From NCBI RefSeq assembly GCF_015291705.1, contig NZ_CP030050.1:1364001-1428000 (forward strand): a stretch of DNA of 64,000 nucleotides. Reading direction: 5' to 3'. Positions within the stretch are counted from its first letter, which is position 1, and each line of letters starts with the position of its first letter. Below are positions 44,310-54,755 of the stretch, one piece after another. The DNA comes from Bradyrhizobium arachidis (GTDB lineage Bacteria; Pseudomonadota; Alphaproteobacteria; Rhizobiales; Xanthobacteraceae). A program made the translations under genes and the position numbers. The notes below the pieces were generated by a model. That model did not search any database. It was not told the origin of the DNA and saw only the letters and a program-made list of their open reading frames with translations.

Positions 44310-44609
44310 GCCGTGTCCCCGGGCTGACCCGGGGGTCTTCACGGCATCCGGGGGTCTTCACGGAATTAAGTGGCCGCGTGGCCTCTGTTGTCCAAAATTC
44401 CAGCAAAACCCGGCATTTTGCTTGCCGGCGCGGCTTGCCTTCACCCTCGCGCCACATTTACAAACCATTAACCATGATGGGTGCTTTTCGCTGGTTGGGG
44501 GCATTTGACCGTGTGAAGCAAGGTTCCGTCAAGGTTGACGGAACGTTCGCTTAACCAACCCCCTGTAGACCGGACAGCAGTGGACGAACGTGAGCGTGGA
44601 GGCTCCGGA
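44310..44609. other. Promoter-side region of pal with a tandem repeat and a palindrome
   Basis: Exactly 300 nt. CCGGGGGTCTTCACGG is repeated at 44329-44344 and 44348-44363 (19-nt period). A near-loopless palindrome GTTCCGTCAA-GG-TTGACGGAAC lies at 44523-44544, 65 nt before the pal start, and could be an operator or RNA hairpin. No gene seen. Confidence 0.55.
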
Positions 44610-45098
44610 ATGAACTATCCTATGCGTATCCTCCAGGGATTGAAGCTGGCCGCAGTGGTGGCAATCGCGCTGTCGATGGGCGCCTGCGCCAACAAGAACG
44701 CGGCTATGGACGCCAATGGAAGCGCGGCGACGCCGGGCAGCCAGCAGGACTTCGTCGTCAATGTCGGCGACCGCGTGTTCTTCGAGAGCGACCAGACCGA
44801 TCTGACCCCGCAGGCGATCGTGACCCTGGAGAAGCAGGCGCAGTGGCTGCAGACCTATCCGCGCTACTCCTTCACCATCGAGGGCCATGCCGACGAGCGC
44901 GGCACCCGCGAATACAACATCGCCCTCGGCGCCCGGCGCGCCCAGTCGGTGCGCTCGTTCCTCGCCTCGCGCGGCATCGATCCGAACCGCATGCGCACGA
45001 TCTCCTACGGCAAGGAGCGGCCCGTCGCCGTCTGTAACGACATCTCCTGCTGGTCGCAGAACCGGCGCGCCGTCACCGTGCTGAACGCGAGCTCGTAA
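44610..45098 (+). CDS. pal: Peptidoglycan-associated lipoprotein Pal
   Basis: A 162-aa outer-membrane lipoprotein. The start MNYPMRILQGLKLAAVVAIALSMGAC gives a signal peptide with a lipobox (SMGAC) and lipidation at Cys ~26; CCGGA lies just upstream. The OmpA-like peptidoglycan-binding domain (~48-160) has VFFESDQTDLTPQAIVTLEKQAQWL, FTIEGHADERGTREYNIALGARRAQSV and RTISYGKERPVAVC, including the diaminopimelate-contacting Asp/Arg pattern. It anchors the outer membrane to peptidoglycan and docks TolB. It is separated from tolB by two inserted genes, with a terminator on each side. Confidence 0.95.
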   Translation: MNYPMRILQGLKLAAVVAIALSMGACANKNAAMDANGSAATPGSQQDFVVNVGDRVFFESDQTDLTPQAIVTLEKQAQWLQTYPRYSFTIEGHADERGTREYNIALGARRAQSVRSFLASRGIDPNRMRTISYGKERPVAVCNDISCWSQNRRAVTVLNASS

Positions 45099-45139
45099 CG
45101 CGTCCAGTCAGCTGCCGTTCAGCTTCAGAATTGGATGAT

Positions 45140-45168
45140 CCGGCGCCCTCGCGGGCGCCGGTTTCGTT
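45140..45168 (+). terminator. Rho-independent terminator after pal
   Basis: CCGGCGCCC (45140-45148) pairs with GGGCGCCGG (45153-45161) around TCGC, followed by TTTCGTTT. It lies 42 nt after the pal stop and would limit read-through into cpoB. Confidence 0.75.
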
Positions 45169-45286
45169 TCAGCGATCTGTGACAGAAACCCCTTTGTGGC
45201 AGTCACATTTTTGGCGTACTCCACTTCAATGTGTGGCGCGTCGAAGGTTCCGTCGCAGGCCATTTCGCTTTCGTCGTCAGGGCAAG

Positions 45287-46366
45287 ATGTCATCCAGATT
45301 TAAGGTTCTTACCGGCACTGCGGCGATCGCCGCGCTGCTCTCCTTGTGCTCGCCCGTGGTCTTGAGCTCGCCTGTCCTGGCGCAGTCGATCATGGCGCAG
45401 TCGGATGACGATCCCGAGATGCGGATCGAGCGGCTGGAGAACCAGCTGCGCCAGCTCACCGGCCAGAACGAAGAGCTGCAATATCGCAACCGCCAGCTCG
45501 AAGAGCGCCTGCGTGCGCTCGAAGGCGGCGCGCAAGCCGCCCCCGGACAGGCGCCGGTCCAGCCCAATATCTCCGCCGCGCCGCCCGCGCAGATCGCTCC
45601 TCCTGCCTATCGTCAGCAGCAGCAGGCGGCGCAGCCCAAGTACGAGCAGCCGCAGAGCGCTGCGCCCGCGCCGATCGTTCAGGAGCAGCCGGCGCCCGGC
45701 GCCCCCGGCACGCGCCGCCGCGGCGATGCCTTCGACCCCAACCAGAACCCGAGCGCGCCCGGTGCGCCGCGCGCGCTCGGCGGCGGCCAGCAGCCGATGC
45801 CGGCAACCGGTCAGGTCGGCGCCCCCGGCGGCCGCAACGCCGGCGAGCCGATCGATCTCGCCAACACCAGCCCGCGCTACCAGCAGGGCGTGCCGCCGGC
45901 CGCACAGCCCGGCTATCCCCCGGCGCAACAGGGCTATCCTGCGCCATCAGGCGGCGCAGGCTTGACCACACTGCCGCCCTCGGCAACGCCGCGCGACGAG
46001 TTCGACCTCGGCATCGGCTACATGCAGCGCAAGGACTACGCGCTCGCCGAGCAGACCATGAAGAATTTTGCGCAGAAATATCCGAGCGACCCGCTGCTCG
46101 GCGATGCGCAATACTGGCTCGGCGAGAGCTATTACCAGCGCCAGCAATATCGGGACTCCGCGGAGGCCTTCCTCGCCGTCACCACCAAATACGACAAGTC
46201 GGCCAAGGCGCCCGATGCACTGCTGCGGCTCGGCCAGTCGCTCGCGGCGCTGAAGGAGAAGGAAGCCGCCTGCGCCGCCTTCGGCGAGGTCGGCCGCAAA
46301 TATCCGCGCGCCTCGGCCGGCGTCAAAGCCGCGGTCGATCGCGAGCAGAAGCGGGTGAAGTGCTGA
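45287..46366 (+). CDS. cpoB: Tol-Pal system coordinating protein CpoB/YbgF
   Basis: A 359-aa periplasmic protein. I place the start at the ATG at 45287 (MSSRFKVLTGTAAIAALLS), giving a signal peptide ending near LSSPVLAQ. A coiled-coil trimerisation region (~47-82) reads MRIERLENQLRQLTGQNEELQYRNRQLEERLRALEGG in two parts. A long Pro/Ala/Gln-rich linker (~85-230) follows. The C-terminal TPR domain (~240-359) has FDLGIGYMQRKDYALAEQTM, DAQYWLGESYYQRQQYRDSAEAFL and APDALLRLGQSLAALKEKEAAC. It tunes TolA-Pal function with peptidoglycan synthesis. The linker is longer than in enteric CpoB. Confidence 0.9.
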   Translation: MSSRFKVLTGTAAIAALLSLCSPVVLSSPVLAQSIMAQSDDDPEMRIERLENQLRQLTGQNEELQYRNRQLEERLRALEGGAQAAPGQAPVQPNISAAPPAQIAPPAYRQQQQAAQPKYEQPQSAAPAPIVQEQPAPGAPGTRRRGDAFDPNQNPSAPGAPRALGGGQQPMPATGQVGAPGGRNAGEPIDLANTSPRYQQGVPPAAQPGYPPAQQGYPAPSGGAGLTTLPPSATPRDEFDLGIGYMQRKDYALAEQTMKNFAQKYPSDPLLGDAQYWLGESYYQRQQYRDSAEAFLAVTTKYDKSAKAPDALLRLGQSLAALKEKEAACAAFGEVGRKYPRASAGVKAAVDREQKRVKC

Positions 46367-46430
46367 TCCGCTGACAAAGCGGATGGCATTGCGCTAAACA
46401 GTCGATCCATCCGCGGACGATTGCAGCGTC

Positions 46431-47501
46431 ATGTCAGACGACGACAATTCACCGATCTCGGCGCGCGAGGCGAAGCAGCTCTTCGCCGGGCTGAAGAGCG
46501 CACCCGCGCTGGTGCTCGCGGTTTCCGGCGGCCCTGACTCCGTTGCGCTGATGTGGCTCGCGGCGCGCTGGCGGCGCAGCTTTTCGCGCGCTCCTCGTCT
46601 CCTTGTCGTCACCGTCGATCACGGCCTGCGTCCGGAAGCCGCGCGCGAGGCGCGCGAGGTCAAGCGGCTCGCGGCCGAGCTCGGCCTGCCGCACCGGACC
46701 CTGCGCTGGCGCGGCGAAAAGCCGAAGACGGGACTGCCCGCGGCGGCGCGCGAGGCCCGCTACCGCCTCCTCGCCGAGACCGCGCGCAAGGCCGGCGCGA
46801 GCCATGTGCTGACCGCCCACACCCGTGACGACCAGGCCGAGACTTTGCTGATGCGGATGCTGCGCGGCAGCGGATTGGCCGGATTGTCGGCGATGGCGCG
46901 TCTGTCGACGCGCGACGGCGTCGTGCTGGCCCGCCCGCTGCTCGACGTTCCGAAGTCGCAGCTGGTCGCGACGTTGCGGCGGGCGAAGATCGGCTTCGCC
47001 GACGATCCCACCAACCGCGATGCGAATTTCACCCGGCCGCGGCTGCGTGCGCTGCTGCCGCAGCTCGCGGCCGAGGGCGGCGATGCCCGCAGCCTGGCGC
47101 GGCTTGCGAGCCGGCTCGCCCGCGCCAATGCGGCGGTCGAGGTGCTGGCCGACGGCGCCGAGCGCTTCCTTCGGCTGCGGGATCGCGGCGATGCGTCGCA
47201 GGCAGCTGGCCGAAGCTTCGAGGCTTCGGCCTTTGCCTTGCTTCCGGAGGAAGTCCGGCTGCGGCTCCTGCTGCGGGCCATCGACGCGCTCGGCCACGAA
47301 GGGCCGGCGGAACTCGGCAAGGTCGAAACCCTCCTGGCCGCGCTCGATCGGGCCATCGCCGCTGATCGGCCGGCAAGCCGCCGTGCACCCGCAAATGGCC
47401 GTGCGATCCTGAAGCAGACCCTTGCGGGAGCCTTGATCAGCCTTGCCGGGGGGCGTATCCACATCGCGCCGGCGCCGGCCCGGCGGTCCAAAGGCCGGTG
47501 A
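46431..47501 (+). CDS. tilS: tRNA(Ile)-lysidine synthetase TilS
   Basis: A 356-aa cytosolic enzyme that converts C34 of the tRNA-Ile CAU anticodon to lysidine using ATP and lysine. The PP-loop is VLAVSGGPDSVALM (SGGPDS at ~26-31). Further motifs are TVDHGLRPEA, HRTLRWRGEKP, TAHTRDDQAETLLMRMLRGSGL with the DDQAET signature, RPLLD and the DPTNRDANFTRPRLR segment. The C-terminal region (~215-356) is degenerate, as in other alphaproteobacterial TilS proteins, and lacks a clear TilS_C domain. It sits between cpoB and ftsH, a conserved order in this lineage. Confidence 0.92.
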   Translation: MSDDDNSPISAREAKQLFAGLKSAPALVLAVSGGPDSVALMWLAARWRRSFSRAPRLLVVTVDHGLRPEAAREAREVKRLAAELGLPHRTLRWRGEKPKTGLPAAAREARYRLLAETARKAGASHVLTAHTRDDQAETLLMRMLRGSGLAGLSAMARLSTRDGVVLARPLLDVPKSQLVATLRRAKIGFADDPTNRDANFTRPRLRALLPQLAAEGGDARSLARLASRLARANAAVEVLADGAERFLRLRDRGDASQAAGRSFEASAFALLPEEVRLRLLLRAIDALGHEGPAELGKVETLLAALDRAIAADRPASRRAPANGRAILKQTLAGALISLAGGRIHIAPAPARRSKGR

Positions 47502-47526
47502 GAGCGGATCATGACACCGGCCGTTT
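47493..47526 (+). terminator. Hairpin overlapping the tilS stop
   Basis: GGCCGGTG (47493-47500) pairs with CACCGGCC (47515-47522) around 14 nt, then GTTT. It is a weak intrinsic-terminator candidate at the tilS end. Confidence 0.4.
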
Positions 47527-47608
47527 CCCGCCGTACCGCGTCAGGACACCTTAACCAGGCAGGAAAAACCCCGGCCAGCTCGCCATTATTTCAGCGGGAA
47601 TCGCTCTA

Positions 47609-47668
47609 AGATGGGATAAATAGTCCCATCTCGTTCCCTTGGCAGCGACGGGGGCGGCACCTAAATTG
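47609..47668 (+). promoter_or_regulatory. ftsH upstream region: inverted repeat and candidate RpoH promoter
   Basis: AGATGGGA (47609-47616) and TCCCATCT (47624-47631) form an inverted repeat around TAAATAG. Next, CTTG (47638-47641), 18 nt, CCTAAATTG (47660-47668) resembles the alphaproteobacterial heat-shock promoter (CTTG - 17/18 nt - CYTATNT). It would give a ~125-nt leader before the ATG at 47796. Confidence 0.45.
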
Positions 47669-47795
47669 TATACGTCTAACGATGGGGATTCCTTGGGGAT
47701 TTCCTCGCATTGCCCACGGTAACTGGGCCAGATAAATGGGCAAATAGCTCCCGAAGGATCAGGGCCGCGATCCGCGCGACCACGAAGGAAGATCG

Positions 47796-49718
<1,923 letters not shown>

Positions 49719-49740
49719 CCGCAGGCGGCCAATCGAATTG

Positions 49741-49770
49741 AAAAACGCGGCGGCAACGCCGCGTTTTTTT
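49741..49770 (+). terminator. Rho-independent terminator after ftsH
   Basis: ACGCGGCG (49745-49752) pairs with CGCCGCGT (49757-49764) around GCAA, flanked by a 5-A run upstream and 7 T residues downstream. Confidence 0.9.
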
Positions 49771-49806
49771 ATTGCCGGTGTTGACGCAGTTGCGCCCGAA
49801 ACTCAG

Positions 49807-49955
49807 GTCTCGTGCCCCGGATGCGGTGCGGCGCGAAGTGCCGCTCCGCAGAGCCGGGGCCCTTGTCTCTGCATCCTGCCGTGTCGCTTTCTGGGTCCCG
49901 GCTCTGCGCAGCAGCGTTGCACGCTGCAGCGCGTCCGGGACACGGGAGTGTGCCG
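49807..49955. repeat. Inverted intergenic repeat (GAGCCGGG / CCCGGCTC type)
   Basis: GCTCCGCAGAGCCGGGGCCC near 49840-49861 is mirrored by GGGTCCCGGCTCTGCGCAGC near 49889-49910. An outer pair TCTCGTGCCCCGG / CCGGGACACGGG lies further out. Together with copy B below it fills the ~390-nt gap between ftsH and the hydrolase; no gene seen. Confidence 0.55.
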
Positions 49956-50011
49956 CGCCGTCACCACGAACTCCGTCATTGATGCAGTTGCGCTCGCAAC
50001 AACAACAGCCT

Positions 50012-50104
50012 CGTAGGGTGGGCAAAGGCGCGCAGCGCCGTGCCCACGATCTCTCGCAGTCACAACGGAAGTGGTGGGCACGCTTGCGCTTTGCCCACCC
50101 TACG
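50012..50104. repeat. GTAGGGTGGGCAAAG / CTTTGCCCACCCTAC repeat, copy B
   Basis: CGTAGGGTGGGCAAAG at 50012-50027 is mirrored by CTTTGCCCACCCTACG at 50089-50104, with CGTGCCCACGA/GTGGTGGGCACG-type inner arms. Same family as 23607-23725 and 53137-53261. Confidence 0.75.
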
Positions 50105-50109
50105 ACATT

Positions 50110-50967
50110 TCACTTCGGCGCGGCATCTCGGCGCCCGAGAAACCGCAACACATCGTCACTGAACTGCTCTGGATCCTGCAGGAACGAGAAGTGACTGACC
50201 TCCGGCTGGATCAAGAGGCCGGCGCCCGGAATGTTCGCCGCCATGAACTCGGTGTTCTCGCGCTTGATCGCCTCGTCGTGGTCGCCGTCGACGATCCAGG
50301 TCGGGACCTTGATCGCCGCGAGGTCCGAGGCCGTCCATTTCGGCTGGCTCTCCCACATTTTCGTAATCTCCGCGACGAAGCTCTTGTACTCCGTCGGCGT
50401 CGGCGAGAGGCGCTTGTACTCTTCGCCGGCCCGCGCGATGTAGGCGTTGAAGACGTCGTTCGAGGCGATGTCCGCAACGCCTGACGGATCGGAGTTCGCC
50501 GCGAAGGCGAACAGTCTGCTCACCCGCTCCGGATGCTTCATCGCGATGTCGAGGCCGATGATGGCGCCGTCGCTCCAGCCGACGATCGCGGCCTTCTTGA
50601 TCTTGAGGTGGTCGAGCAGGGCGACCACGTCCGAGGCCATCAGGTCGTAGCCATAGGGCTCTTGGTTGCGGCTGCTGCGCCCATGCCCGCGGCTGTCCAT
50701 GACGATGACCTGATAGCGGCCTTGCAGCGCGCGCACCTGGTGGCCCCAGTAACTGGCGTTGGCGAGGCCGCCGTGCAGCAGGACGACGGGCTCACCGCGG
50801 CCGAACATGGCGTACCAGATCTTCACCCCGTTGACGGGCGCGAGGCCGCTCTGCGCCGCCTTCGGCAAGGTCGGCGTCGGCGGCAGGTTCAGCCATCGCG
50901 GCGCCGCATGCGCCGCGCCGAGCGAGATCGTGACGAGAAGCGCGGCGAAGAGATTGCGAAGCAGCAT
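50110..50967 (-). CDS. Exported alpha/beta-fold hydrolase
   Basis: A 285-aa alpha/beta hydrolase with a Sec signal peptide (MLLRNLFAALLVTISLGAAHA). The oxyanion region is VVLLHGGLANASYWGHQVRAL (~61-80), followed by VIVMDSRGHGRSS. The nucleophile elbow is GWSDG (Ser ~132), the acid lies in VDGDHDEAI (Asp ~231), and the catalytic His is in PEVSHFSFLQDP (~260). The sequence is nearest the haloperoxidase/proline-iminopeptidase-like group; no substrate can be assigned. It is divergent from the adenylate cyclase gene and borders a palindromic repeat at its 3' end. Confidence 0.87.
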   Translation of the reverse strand: MLLRNLFAALLVTISLGAAHAAPRWLNLPPTPTLPKAAQSGLAPVNGVKIWYAMFGRGEPVVLLHGGLANASYWGHQVRALQGRYQVIVMDSRGHGRSSRNQEPYGYDLMASDVVALLDHLKIKKAAIVGWSDGAIIGLDIAMKHPERVSRLFAFAANSDPSGVADIASNDVFNAYIARAGEEYKRLSPTPTEYKSFVAEITKMWESQPKWTASDLAAIKVPTWIVDGDHDEAIKRENTEFMAANIPGAGLLIQPEVSHFSFLQDPEQFSDDVLRFLGRRDAAPK

Positions 50968-51339
50968 GATGTGTATTCCTGTTCGACCATTGCATTACCG
51001 CATGGCAGAACGGGCGGGTCACCTCTTAAGATGTTACAGATGTAGCAAGACGCAAGGTAGGCACGCTTGCGCTTTGCCCCCTGCGGTCCTTTGTGAGCGT
51101 GATTTGCTCGCGCGGATCGTTCGGTGCCCCCATCGCGGCGAGTGCAGTTCCCGTCCGCTACGGCCAAGGAGCGGCACATTAACTCGCTCGAACATGTCGC
51201 CTTGTGGGCCAGAAGCCAACGATCGGCCGTGCGTCGCTAGGGGCCGGTTGTGATCCGAGGCGGACGGTGCACATGGCCAGACATTGGCGCACGTGCTATA
51301 ATCCAGGTATTCAATTTCCCCGAGCCCCCGGGGTGCATC
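50968..51339. other. Divergent intergenic region with a sigma-70-type promoter
   Basis: About 370 nt with no gene seen. A perfect TATAAT at 51297-51302, with TGGCCA 17 nt upstream (51274-51279), would start transcription about 30 nt ahead of the TTG at 51340, supporting that start for the cyclase gene. Confidence 0.5.
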
Positions 51340-53079
51340 TTGAGCAGCGAGCACATTGAGCGGCGACTGGCGGCTATTCTGGCGGCGGATGTCGTGGGCT
51401 CTTGTCGCTTAATGGGGAGCGACGAAGAAGGCACACTGGCGCAGCTTCAAGCTCTTGGAAGGACGCTTGTCGACCCCAAAATCTCGGAGCATCACGGACG
51501 TATCGTCAAGAATACTGGAGACGGGGCCCTTGTTGAGTTTGCAAGCCCTGTCGACGCCGTGCGATGTGCCGACGAAATCCAACGTTGTATGGCTGAGCAG
51601 GCCGCCAACGTGCCGCAGGATAGGCGGATCGAATTTCGCATCGGTATTCACGTCGGTGATATTATCATCGGAGATGATGATATCTTTGGCGACGGGGTCA
51701 ACATCGCCGTACGCCTCGAAACCCTCGCCGAGCCTGGCGGCATCGTCGTCTCTCACACCGCCTATGACTATGTCAGGAACAAGGTCAAGGTTGGGTTCGA
51801 CGATATCGGCGCTCATGCCCTGAAGAATATCGCCGAGCCTGTGCATGCCTACCGCGTCAGTGGCACGCCAACGATCGCGATGACGGTAGATCGCGCCGTA
51901 ACCGAAAAGCCCTCGATCGCCGTATTGCCTTTCGACAACATGAGCAGTGGCGAAGACCAGCAATATTTCGGTGACGGTATCAGCGATGACATTATTATCG
52001 AGCTGTCGCGTTTCCGACAATTGCGTGTGCTGGCGCGCAATTCCTCCTTCCAATTTCGCGGGCCAAACGTCGATGTCGGTCGCGTCGGCCGAGAACTAGG
52101 TATTCAATATGTATTAGAAGGTAGCGTCCGGCGGCTTGGAGATCGCATTCGCATCACCGCCCAGCTCATTGACGCGTCATCCGGGCACCATATCTGGGCG
52201 GATCGATTTGATCGGCCCCTGGAAGAGCTGTTCGACGTCCAGGATCGGGTCGTTCGGACAATCGTTGGTACCCTCGTAGGACGGTTGCAAGCCGACCGTG
52301 CTGATCGTGCAAAACGCAAGCCACCAACTAGCCTGGCCGCATATGAGTGTGTGCTGCGCGGCGATGCCTTGCCAGTGTACGACGCTGCTAATGAGGCTGA
52401 AGCGCGGCGCCTGCTCAAGCGCGCCATAGAACTCGATCCAGAGTACGCAAAACCTCATGCGTTGCTCGCGTTTGCGTTCTGTCGCGAATGGTATTTGGAC
52501 TTGAGTGGTTCATCCGATACAGCGTTGAACCAAGCGTTAGCGTCGGCCAAGAGAGCCGTCGAGCTCGATGATGGCCAGGAAGTGTGTTTGGCAGCCTTGG
52601 GTTGGGTACTCATGCATCGCCGTTCGTACGACCTTGCTGAGTACCATTATGCACGGGCGCTCGCGCTGAACCCAAACAACCCTACGGTCCGAGCGAATCT
52701 AGGCGACCTGTATCTCCGCCTCGGAGATCCCGTAAAGTGCCTGGAGTACTTCAAAGAAGCGAAGGTTATCGATCCCTTCTTTGCTCCGAAATGGTATTGG
52801 GGACCGGTGGGCAGGGCGTACTTCATGACACATCAGTATGATGATGCCATCGCGGCTTTCGCTCGTTATCCGAGTACAAGGTTTTGGGGGCCTGCGCACT
52901 TGGCGGCTTGCTATGCTTTGACCGGCAATAAGAGCCGATCCAATCATTATGCCGCTGAAGTCCTTCGTCTCATGCCTGAGTTCTCAATTTCGCGCTTTGT
53001 GCCAAAGGAGCTGTATAGGCTTTCAAGCGATTGCAAACATCTGACGGACGCGCTTCGCAAGGCTGGGCTGCCGGAATGA
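51340..53079 (+). CDS. Class III adenylate/guanylate cyclase with C-terminal TPR domain
   Basis: A 579-aa soluble protein; the TTG at 51340 fits a TATAAT box ~38 nt upstream. The cyclase domain (~1-165) has the first metal Asp in LAADVVGSCRLMG and the second in NTGDGALVEF. The purine-specifying Lys is in RIVKNTGDG, and the transition-state Asn/Arg pair is in FGDGVNIAVRLE. A middle domain (~190-330) has PSIAVLPFDNMSSGEDQQYFGDGI, typical of the TolB-like/CHAT-type linker in rhizobial cyclases. TPR units follow (~380-560). The base composition is visibly more AT-rich than the neighbours, and the gene is flanked by repeat copies B and C, so transfer is possible. Adenylate is likelier than guanylate. 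Confidence 0.88.
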   Translation: MSSEHIERRLAAILAADVVGSCRLMGSDEEGTLAQLQALGRTLVDPKISEHHGRIVKNTGDGALVEFASPVDAVRCADEIQRCMAEQAANVPQDRRIEFRIGIHVGDIIIGDDDIFGDGVNIAVRLETLAEPGGIVVSHTAYDYVRNKVKVGFDDIGAHALKNIAEPVHAYRVSGTPTIAMTVDRAVTEKPSIAVLPFDNMSSGEDQQYFGDGISDDIIIELSRFRQLRVLARNSSFQFRGPNVDVGRVGRELGIQYVLEGSVRRLGDRIRITAQLIDASSGHHIWADRFDRPLEELFDVQDRVVRTIVGTLVGRLQADRADRAKRKPPTSLAAYECVLRGDALPVYDAANEAEARRLLKRAIELDPEYAKPHALLAFAFCREWYLDLSGSSDTALNQALASAKRAVELDDGQEVCLAALGWVLMHRRSYDLAEYHYARALALNPNNPTVRANLGDLYLRLGDPVKCLEYFKEAKVIDPFFAPKWYWGPVGRAYFMTHQYDDAIAAFARYPSTRFWGPAHLAACYALTGNKSRSNHYAAEVLRLMPEFSISRFVPKELYRLSSDCKHLTDALRKAGLPE

Positions 53080-53136
53080 TGTCGCATCTACTGCATTGCT
53101 CCCGGACTCGTCGGCTTCTGGTCACAGGATGAAGGC

Positions 53137-53261
53137 CGTAGGGTGGGCAAAGGCGCGCACGCGCCGTGCCCACCACTCCTACGCCGTGCGCGCGATGGTG
53201 GGCACGCGTCTGCCTTCGCTCTTCGAGCTACGGCGAGACAAGTCGCTTTGCCCACCCTACG
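53137..53261. repeat. GTAGGGTGGGCAAAG / CTTTGCCCACCCTAC repeat, copy C
   Basis: CGTAGGGTGGGCAAAG at 53137-53152 is mirrored by CTTTGCCCACCCTACG at 53246-53261. Inner CGTGCCCACCA / TGGTGGGCACG arms lie around 53165 and 53194. It lies directly after the cyclase gene. Confidence 0.75.
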
Positions 53262-53364
53262 ATAGCCGTCACTGATAATGATTGGAGTTCGCCGCAATGT
53301 CATGGCATGCTCCCTTCAAATAAAGGTGCGGCGTAATCGCACCAACAAAGGGGAGGGGAAGCCG

Positions 53365-54570
53365 ATGCGCTTTGCGAGGGCATTGGGCGTGCTTGGCGCC
53401 GTTTCAATTGTAACATTGCCTGCCGCTTCCATCGCTGCCGAGATGCGAGGCGTCACCGCAACCGAGATCAGGATTGGCCAGACCATGCCCTATAGCGGGC
53501 CGGTGTCGGCGTTCGGCGCGCTCGGCAAGGGCGAGGTCGGCTATTTCAAGATGCTGAACGAGAAGGGCGGCATCAACGGCCGCAAGGTCAACCTGATCTC
53601 GCTCGACGACAGCTACGCGCCGCCGAAATCGGTCGAGCAGACCCGCAGGCTGGTCGAGAGCGACGAGGTCGCGCTGATCTTCTCCTCGATCGGCACCGCC
53701 CATAACACGGCGATCGCAAAGTATCTGCAGAGCAAAAACGTACCGCAGCTGTTCATCGGCTCCGGCGCCTCGAAATTCGCCGATATCGCGCAATATCCGC
53801 AGGCGACGATGGGTGTGCAGGCGCCGTTCCGCTACGAGGCACGGCTCTATGCGCGCTATGCGCTGGCGAAGAATCCCAACGCAAAATTCGCCGTGATCTC
53901 GCAGAACGACGATTACGGCCGCGATTATCTCGCTGGCCTCAAGGACGTGCTCGGCGAGAAATACGATTCCGTCGTCACCAATGCCACCTACGAGATCCAG
54001 GATCCGACCATCGACTCGCAGATCGTCAAGCTGAAGGCCTCAGGCGCGGACGTGTTCGTGATCGCGGCGACGCCGAAATTCGCCGCGCAAGCCATCAGAA
54101 AATCCTTCGAGATCGGCTGGCGTCCGATGACGTTCCTCTCCAACGTCGCGGTATGGGTCTCGACGGTGATGGAGCCCGCAGGGCTGGAGGCCGGCACCGG
54201 CATTCTCTCCACCGCCTACGTCAAGGACCCCGACGATCCCGCCTGGAAGGATGATCCCGGCGTCAAGGGCTGGCGCGAGTTCATGACGAAGTATGTGCCC
54301 GAGGCCGATCAGCACGACACCAACTACGTCAATTCCTACAACAGCGCGATGGCGCTGGAGGCGGTGCTGAAGGCCTGCGGCGACGACCTCTCGACCGAGA
54401 ACATCCTGAAGCAGGCCTATGCGATTCGTGATCTCGAACTGCCGATGTTGCTGCCCGGCATCAAGGTCAACACCAGCCCGATCGATCACGTCCCGGTCGA
54501 CCAGATGCAGTTCATGCGCTTCAACGGCAAGAGCTGGGAGCGTTTTGGCGAACTGCAGACGGGGAATTGA
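53365..54570 (+). CDS. ABC transporter substrate-binding protein, branched-chain amino acid type
   Basis: A 401-aa periplasmic binding protein. The ATG at 53365 follows a strong GGGGAGGGGAAG. The signal peptide is MRFARALGVLGAVSIVTLPAASIAA. Peripla_BP_6 features are ATEIRIGQTMPYSGPVSAFGALGKGEVGYFKMLNEKGGINGRKVNLISLDDSYAPPKSVEQTRRLVE (in parts), FIGSGASKFAD, and DYGRDYLAGLKDVLG. A lone binding protein without LivHMGF genes nearby is common in Bradyrhizobium, where the permease may be encoded elsewhere. The ligand may be an amino acid or an aromatic acid. Confidence 0.88.
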   Translation: MRFARALGVLGAVSIVTLPAASIAAEMRGVTATEIRIGQTMPYSGPVSAFGALGKGEVGYFKMLNEKGGINGRKVNLISLDDSYAPPKSVEQTRRLVESDEVALIFSSIGTAHNTAIAKYLQSKNVPQLFIGSGASKFADIAQYPQATMGVQAPFRYEARLYARYALAKNPNAKFAVISQNDDYGRDYLAGLKDVLGEKYDSVVTNATYEIQDPTIDSQIVKLKASGADVFVIAATPKFAAQAIRKSFEIGWRPMTFLSNVAVWVSTVMEPAGLEAGTGILSTAYVKDPDDPAWKDDPGVKGWREFMTKYVPEADQHDTNYVNSYNSAMALEAVLKACGDDLSTENILKQAYAIRDLELPMLLPGIKVNTSPIDHVPVDQMQFMRFNGKSWERFGELQTGN

Positions 54571-54755
54571 TTCCGCGTTGGCGCGCAACGCGGAGCTTGC
54601 CGCGTTGCATAAGCAAACGACTCTTTCTGTGTTTGAACGGTCAGATCACGCCCGGTGGCGAATCTGGAGCCCGGCGAGCTTGTCCTACACATCATCTCGA
54701 TCCACTTCCCATCGCGCCGGCCGCACGCTGCACCGGTCAATGATGGAGATCGACG

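Noticed and set aside
49741..50104. Search for a glmM gene directly after ftsH
   Set aside because: Only a terminator and palindromic repeats are present; the next gene is an unrelated hydrolase on the other strand.
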